Below are positions 61,071-64,000 of a stretch of 64,000 nucleotides of DNA, piece after piece. Under the pieces are notes generated by a model that was given only the letters and a program-made list of their open reading frames with translations, was not told the origin of the DNA and did not search any database. Origin of the DNA: Pirellula staleyi DSM 6068 (GTDB lineage: Bacteria > Planctomycetota > Planctomycetia > Pirellulales > Pirellulaceae); assembly GCF_000025185.1 (NCBI RefSeq), contig NC_013720.1, positions 5,270,001-5,334,000 of the forward strand, in the 5' to 3' direction. Position 1 is the stretch's first letter. Every line of letters begins with the position of its first letter. The position numbers and the translations under genes were made by a program.

Positions 61071-61955
61071 TTAGCTACTCGCCAGCGCAGAGGGACGACG
61101 TAGCGATCGCGCGGGGAGTTGGCGAGGCTGATACTTGGGGGCACTGATACCTTGACGTTGCTGGCTGCTCGGAGCCTTGCGTTTGCTATCTACAAGTGTT
61201 TGCGTGATCTCGGCACGCAGCTGTACGAACGTTGGATCGTGAGCGAGTTCGGCCAGATTACGCGGGCGAGCGAGTGCCACTTCCACCGAGGTCCCCAGTG
61301 TTGCGCTCGGACCGGGCGAGAGTGGAACGATCCGATCGGCCAGCATTAGCGCTTCGTCGACGTGGTTGGTGATCAGCACGATTGTTTTGTTTTCACGCAG
61401 GAAAATCTGCTGTAATTCTTTTTGCAGCTCGCCACGGGTCAGCGCGTCAAGGGCTCCGAGGGGCTCGTCGAGCAGCAGCACTTGGGGGTCCATTGCCAGA
61501 GCGCGAGCCAAGGCCACGCGCTGCCGCATGCCGCCCGACAGCTGCGCGGGCTTGCGATCTTTGGCATGCGCGAGATTCACAAGTTCCAGATAGTGCATCG
61601 CGCGATCGCGACGATCGGCTGTCGATTTTCCTGGCGTGACCTGCGAAACCGCGAGCAGAACGTTATCGAGCGCCGAGAGCCAGGGCAGCAGCGAGTAGTT
61701 TTGAAACACTACGCCGCGCTCGGGACCAGGCTCGCTCACAGCGGCACCGTCGAACAGAACCTGTCCCACATCGGGCTGCGTGAGTCCGGCGAGCAGAGAA
61801 ACTAGTGTCGACTTACCCGATCCTGAGTAACCCACGATGGCCACCATCTCGCCGCGGCGAACGTCGAGCGAAACATCGTGCAGCACTTCGCGGCGCGCGA
61901 TCCCCGCTCCATACCCTTTCGACACATGCTGCAGCGATAAGCAGATGGGCATCAT
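61071..61955 (-). CDS. nrtC: Nitrate ABC transporter ATP-binding protein (NrtC position, no sensor domain)
   Basis: 294 residues from the ATG at 61955 (a second ATG follows directly); the open frame upstream is not family-like. Walker A is in GYSGSGKST, Q-loop GVVFQNYSLLPWLSALDNVLLA, signature LSGGMRQR, Walker B LLLDEPLGALDALTRGEL, switch NHVDEA. Cyanobacterial NrtC carries an extra C-terminal NrtA-like domain that senses nitrate; here only a basic Ser/Pro/Gln-rich tail of about 50 residues follows the ATPase, so that control is absent. With NrtD it forms the ATPase pair. Confidence 0.9.
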   Translation of the reverse strand: MMPICLSLQHVSKGYGAGIARREVLHDVSLDVRRGEMVAIVGYSGSGKSTLVSLLAGLTQPDVGQVLFDGAAVSEPGPERGVVFQNYSLLPWLSALDNVLLAVSQVTPGKSTADRRDRAMHYLELVNLAHAKDRKPAQLSGGMRQRVALARALAMDPQVLLLDEPLGALDALTRGELQKELQQIFLRENKTIVLITNHVDEALMLADRIVPLSPGPSATLGTSVEVALARPRNLAELAHDPTFVQLRAEITQTLVDSKRKAPSSQQRQGISAPKYQPRQLPARSLRRPSALASS

Positions 61956-62026
61956 TGCGAAGATCCTGGAAGTGAGCAGATATCGATTGAAAACGACAGG
62001 GAAACCAGCGAGAGAAACACGAAGCT

Positions 62027-62866
62027 CTAGGCATAGCGAACCCAGCGTTCGACGATGCTCATCAAGCGATCGAGCGCGAGCCCCACCGCGCCGATCGTGA
62101 GGATGCACAGCAAAATGTGCTCGTAAATCAGGCTGTTGTACTCTTGCCAGAGAAACCCACCGACTCCGGGTACGCCGGTGAGCATCTCGGCGGCCACAAT
62201 CACGAGCCAGGCGATGCCGAGGCTCAATCGAAAACCGGTGAACATGTAGGGGAGGGCAGCGGGGAGCATGATTTTCCAGAGCATCGTCCAGCTCGACAGC
62301 CGCAGGACACGGGCGACATTCAAATAGTCTTGAGGAATGGCTCGCACTCCTTGGGCCGTGTTGATGACCGTCGGCCACATCGAGCAGAGGGCGATGGTGA
62401 AGATGGCCGCTGGTTCCGACTTACCAAAGAGGACGAGTCCTAGCGGCAGCCAGGCCAGTGGTGAAACAGGCCGTAGGAACTGAATCACCGGATCGAACAT
62501 GCGAGTCAGCAGCGGCGAGCTACCGAGTGCAAAGCCGAGGGGAGCTCCGAGGACGATCGCCAGCAGATAGCCTTTGGCGACGAGCACCAAGGAGTACCAG
62601 GTGAATCGCAGGATGCCTTGATCGAGTTCGCCCCGCTTGGCAAAGGGCTCCATCACATACAGCCGACTCATCTCCCAGGTCTTCAGCGGCGAGGGGAGAC
62701 TGGGAGCCCACGTGGCGGACGAGATCCACCAGACGGCGACAAACAGGAGCGCCCCGACCAGTGGCAGGAGGATAAAGTCGCCAGGAAATCGTTTGTCTTG
62801 CATCGGATTCACGCTTTGCTCAAGTCCCAGATAACGCCAGACCACACCGCGAACTGCAGCGCCCAC
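62027..62866 (-). CDS. nrtB: Nitrate ABC transporter permease NrtB
   Basis: 279 residues from a GTG at 62866 whose G is the last base of the nrtA stop codon, a one-base overlap; an ATG at 62803 is an alternative. It has five to six transmembrane helices (FILLPLVGALLFVAVWWISS, KGYLLAIVLGAPLGFALGS, IFTIALCSMWPTVINTAQGV). The coupling-helix motif is seen in ALPYMFTGFRLSLGIAWLVIVAAEMLTG, the EAA-type loop through which the ATPases act. It forms the membrane channel of the nitrate importer. The long periplasmic segment WAPSLPSPLKTWEMSRLYVMEP is usual for the family. Confidence 0.92.
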   Translation of the reverse strand: MGAAVRGVVWRYLGLEQSVNPMQDKRFPGDFILLPLVGALLFVAVWWISSATWAPSLPSPLKTWEMSRLYVMEPFAKRGELDQGILRFTWYSLVLVAKGYLLAIVLGAPLGFALGSSPLLTRMFDPVIQFLRPVSPLAWLPLGLVLFGKSEPAAIFTIALCSMWPTVINTAQGVRAIPQDYLNVARVLRLSSWTMLWKIMLPAALPYMFTGFRLSLGIAWLVIVAAEMLTGVPGVGGFLWQEYNSLIYEHILLCILTIGAVGLALDRLMSIVERWVRYA

Positions 62867-64000
62867 TAGCCATCTTTCCGGCTATGGACCTGGAACGAGA
62901 GGGCATATTCCTCGGGCTTCGCGGGGTCGAAAGTCACACCGTCGAAGAGTGTCTCGGGGGTGGAGTCTTCGCCCGGATGCTGAAAACCGATCTCTTGCAT
63001 CGCTTCGTTGTAAAGATCGGGGCGGAGGACCTGCTGGCAGACTCCGTCGTAGTCGGGAGCCTCGTCGACCATCCCCCAGCGACGGAACTGCGACAGCCAC
63101 CACTTCACATATTTCTGCTGCGGATAGTTACAGTGGCGGCTGCTGAAGATCATGTAGTGATCGTCTTTTTTCGTGCGTCCATCGCCGTAGTCGTAGTCCC
63201 CGAGCAAACGCCCCTGAATGATCTCTTGCGGGCCATTGATGTACGTGGGAGCCGAAACGATCTTGGCTTGCTCGGGACGGTTGCCGAGGTCATCGAGCCA
63301 TACACTCGCTTCGTGGAGCGCTTTAAGAACTGCCTTCACCGTCTTGGGGTTCTGCTCTGCAAATTCCCCCGTGAAAGCGCACACTTTTTCGGGATGGTCG
63401 GGCCACATCTCTTGGGTGGTGATGGCGGTATAGCCAATGCCGTCTTGAATGGCGCGAGCATTCCAAGGCTCGCCAACGCAGAAGCCATCCATCTTGTCGA
63501 TCTTCATGTTGGCTACCATTTGGGGTGGCGGAATGGTGGCCAAAGCGATATCGCGATCGGGATTAATCCCACCTGCCGCCAGGAAGTAGCGCATCCACAT
63601 GGCATGCGTTCCGGGAGGAAACGTCATGGCGAAGGTCATCGGAGTCCCTGCAGCTGCAGCAGCAGCGACGATCGGCTTCAAAGCTTTTGGATCGGCGGCG
63701 ACTTTGCCTTTGAGCGAAGCCTTGAGAGAAATCGCTTGTCCGTTGCGATTCATGATCCAAGGAATCACCATCGGCCGTTTGGGGGAACCGAGGAGCCCCA
63801 TCGTCGAGGCGATCGGCATGCCAAACAGCATGTGGGTGGCGTGAATGTCGCCGTTGGAGAGCGAGTCGCGAATCGCGGCCCAACTGGCCCCTTTGCGAAC
63901 GGTGGAGTTGATGCCGTATTTTTTGAAGAGCCCCTTTTCGTGGGCGATCACAATTGGCGAGCAATCGGTGAGAGCAATGATGCCGAAGTTGAGATCGGTG
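62866..64000 (-). CDS. nrtA: Nitrate-binding protein NrtA (5' end outside window)
   Basis: About 378 codons are visible and the frame continues past the right edge, where DLNFGIIALTDCSPIVIAHEKGLF is the usual start of the mature binding protein; signal peptide and promoter are therefore not in view. Later blocks are HATHMLFGMPIASTMGL, NRNGQAISL, MTFPPGTHAMWMRYFLAAGGINPDRDI, MDGFCVGEPWNARAI and YVKWWLSQFRRWG. It is the periplasmic (or lipid-anchored) nitrate receptor that delivers nitrate to NrtB. The C-terminal YALSFQVHSRKDG ends the gene one base before nrtB. Confidence 0.93.
   Translation of the reverse strand, partial: TDLNFGIIALTDCSPIVIAHEKGLFKKYGINSTVRKGASWAAIRDSLSNGDIHATHMLFGMPIASTMGLLGSPKRPMVIPWIMNRNGQAISLKASLKGKVAADPKALKPIVAAAAAAGTPMTFAMTFPPGTHAMWMRYFLAAGGINPDRDIALATIPPPQMVANMKIDKMDGFCVGEPWNARAIQDGIGYTAITTQEMWPDHPEKVCAFTGEFAEQNPKTVKAVLKALHEASVWLDDLGNRPEQAKIVSAPTYINGPQEIIQGRLLGDYDYGDGRTKKDDHYMIFSSRHCNYPQQKYVKWWLSQFRRWGMVDEAPDYDGVCQQVLRPDLYNEAMQEIGFQHPGEDSTPETLFDGVTFDPAKPEEYALSFQVHSRKDG

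Overview
The window looks like a chromosome segment of a Pirellula-like planctomycete (order Pirellulales). Several protein families support this: a PSCyt1/DUF1549 secreted cytochrome-type protein, a BBP7-type outer-membrane barrel, a cadherin-repeat surface protein with a planctomycetal N-terminal LEQRTVLAS motif, a Tat-exported Gfo/Idh/MocA oxidoreductase and several very large secreted proteins without known function. The genus is an inference; no rRNA is present to confirm it.

Layout. 1-5.4 kb: end of a PSCyt1 gene, a DUF1802 gene, a Tat-exported oxidoreductase, and a REP-associated transposase (RAYT) flanked by palindromic REPs. 5.5-6.9 kb: the DAHP synthase gene aroF, preceded by what reads as a complete transcription attenuator. 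This consists of a sigma70-like promoter, an apparently leaderless 24-codon leader peptide with the run FFSYWHFYF, mutually exclusive hairpins and an intrinsic terminator. I consider this the most interesting signal in the window. 7-15.5 kb: an ABC-F ATPase, miaE translationally coupled to a zinc-ribbon membrane protein, a paralogue of that protein, a TM2 protein and a MORN-like secreted protein. 15.6-20.2 kb: cheB and a tight FAD-oxidoreductase / radical SAM / metallophosphoesterase-like operon. 20.5-30.8 kb: two giant coupled membrane-anchored proteins that appear to contain three copies of one module.

31-45 kb is the accessory part. It holds tRNA-Pro(CGG) with a truncated large serine recombinase abutting its 3' end. 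Next comes a four-gene operon of ECF sigma, anti-sigma, a repeat protein with one haem motif, and a HEAT-like protein. A second sigma factor follows, whose own promoter and the promoter of the next operon (NTF2-like protein plus quinone-oxidoreductase-like protein) share a TGTCACAGTCG element. The region ends with nhaA, an mscS gene split by an IS5-family element with a clean CTAG target duplication, a PRC-barrel protein and a small lipoprotein.

45.8-52.5 kb encodes two surface proteins (15-repeat adhesin and BBP7 barrel). 52.5-64 kb is one minus-strand nitrate-assimilation operon read in the order nrtA (cut by the window edge), nrtB, nrtC, nrtD, an iron-sulfur/DmsC-type membrane fusion, narB, nirA and a CysJ-like flavoprotein reductase. 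Most junctions overlap by a few bases. It imports nitrate and reduces it through nitrite to ammonium.

All functions come from motif recognition and family knowledge; no database search was run. Start codons were chosen from ribosome-binding sites, overlaps and family length, and are stated where they matter.
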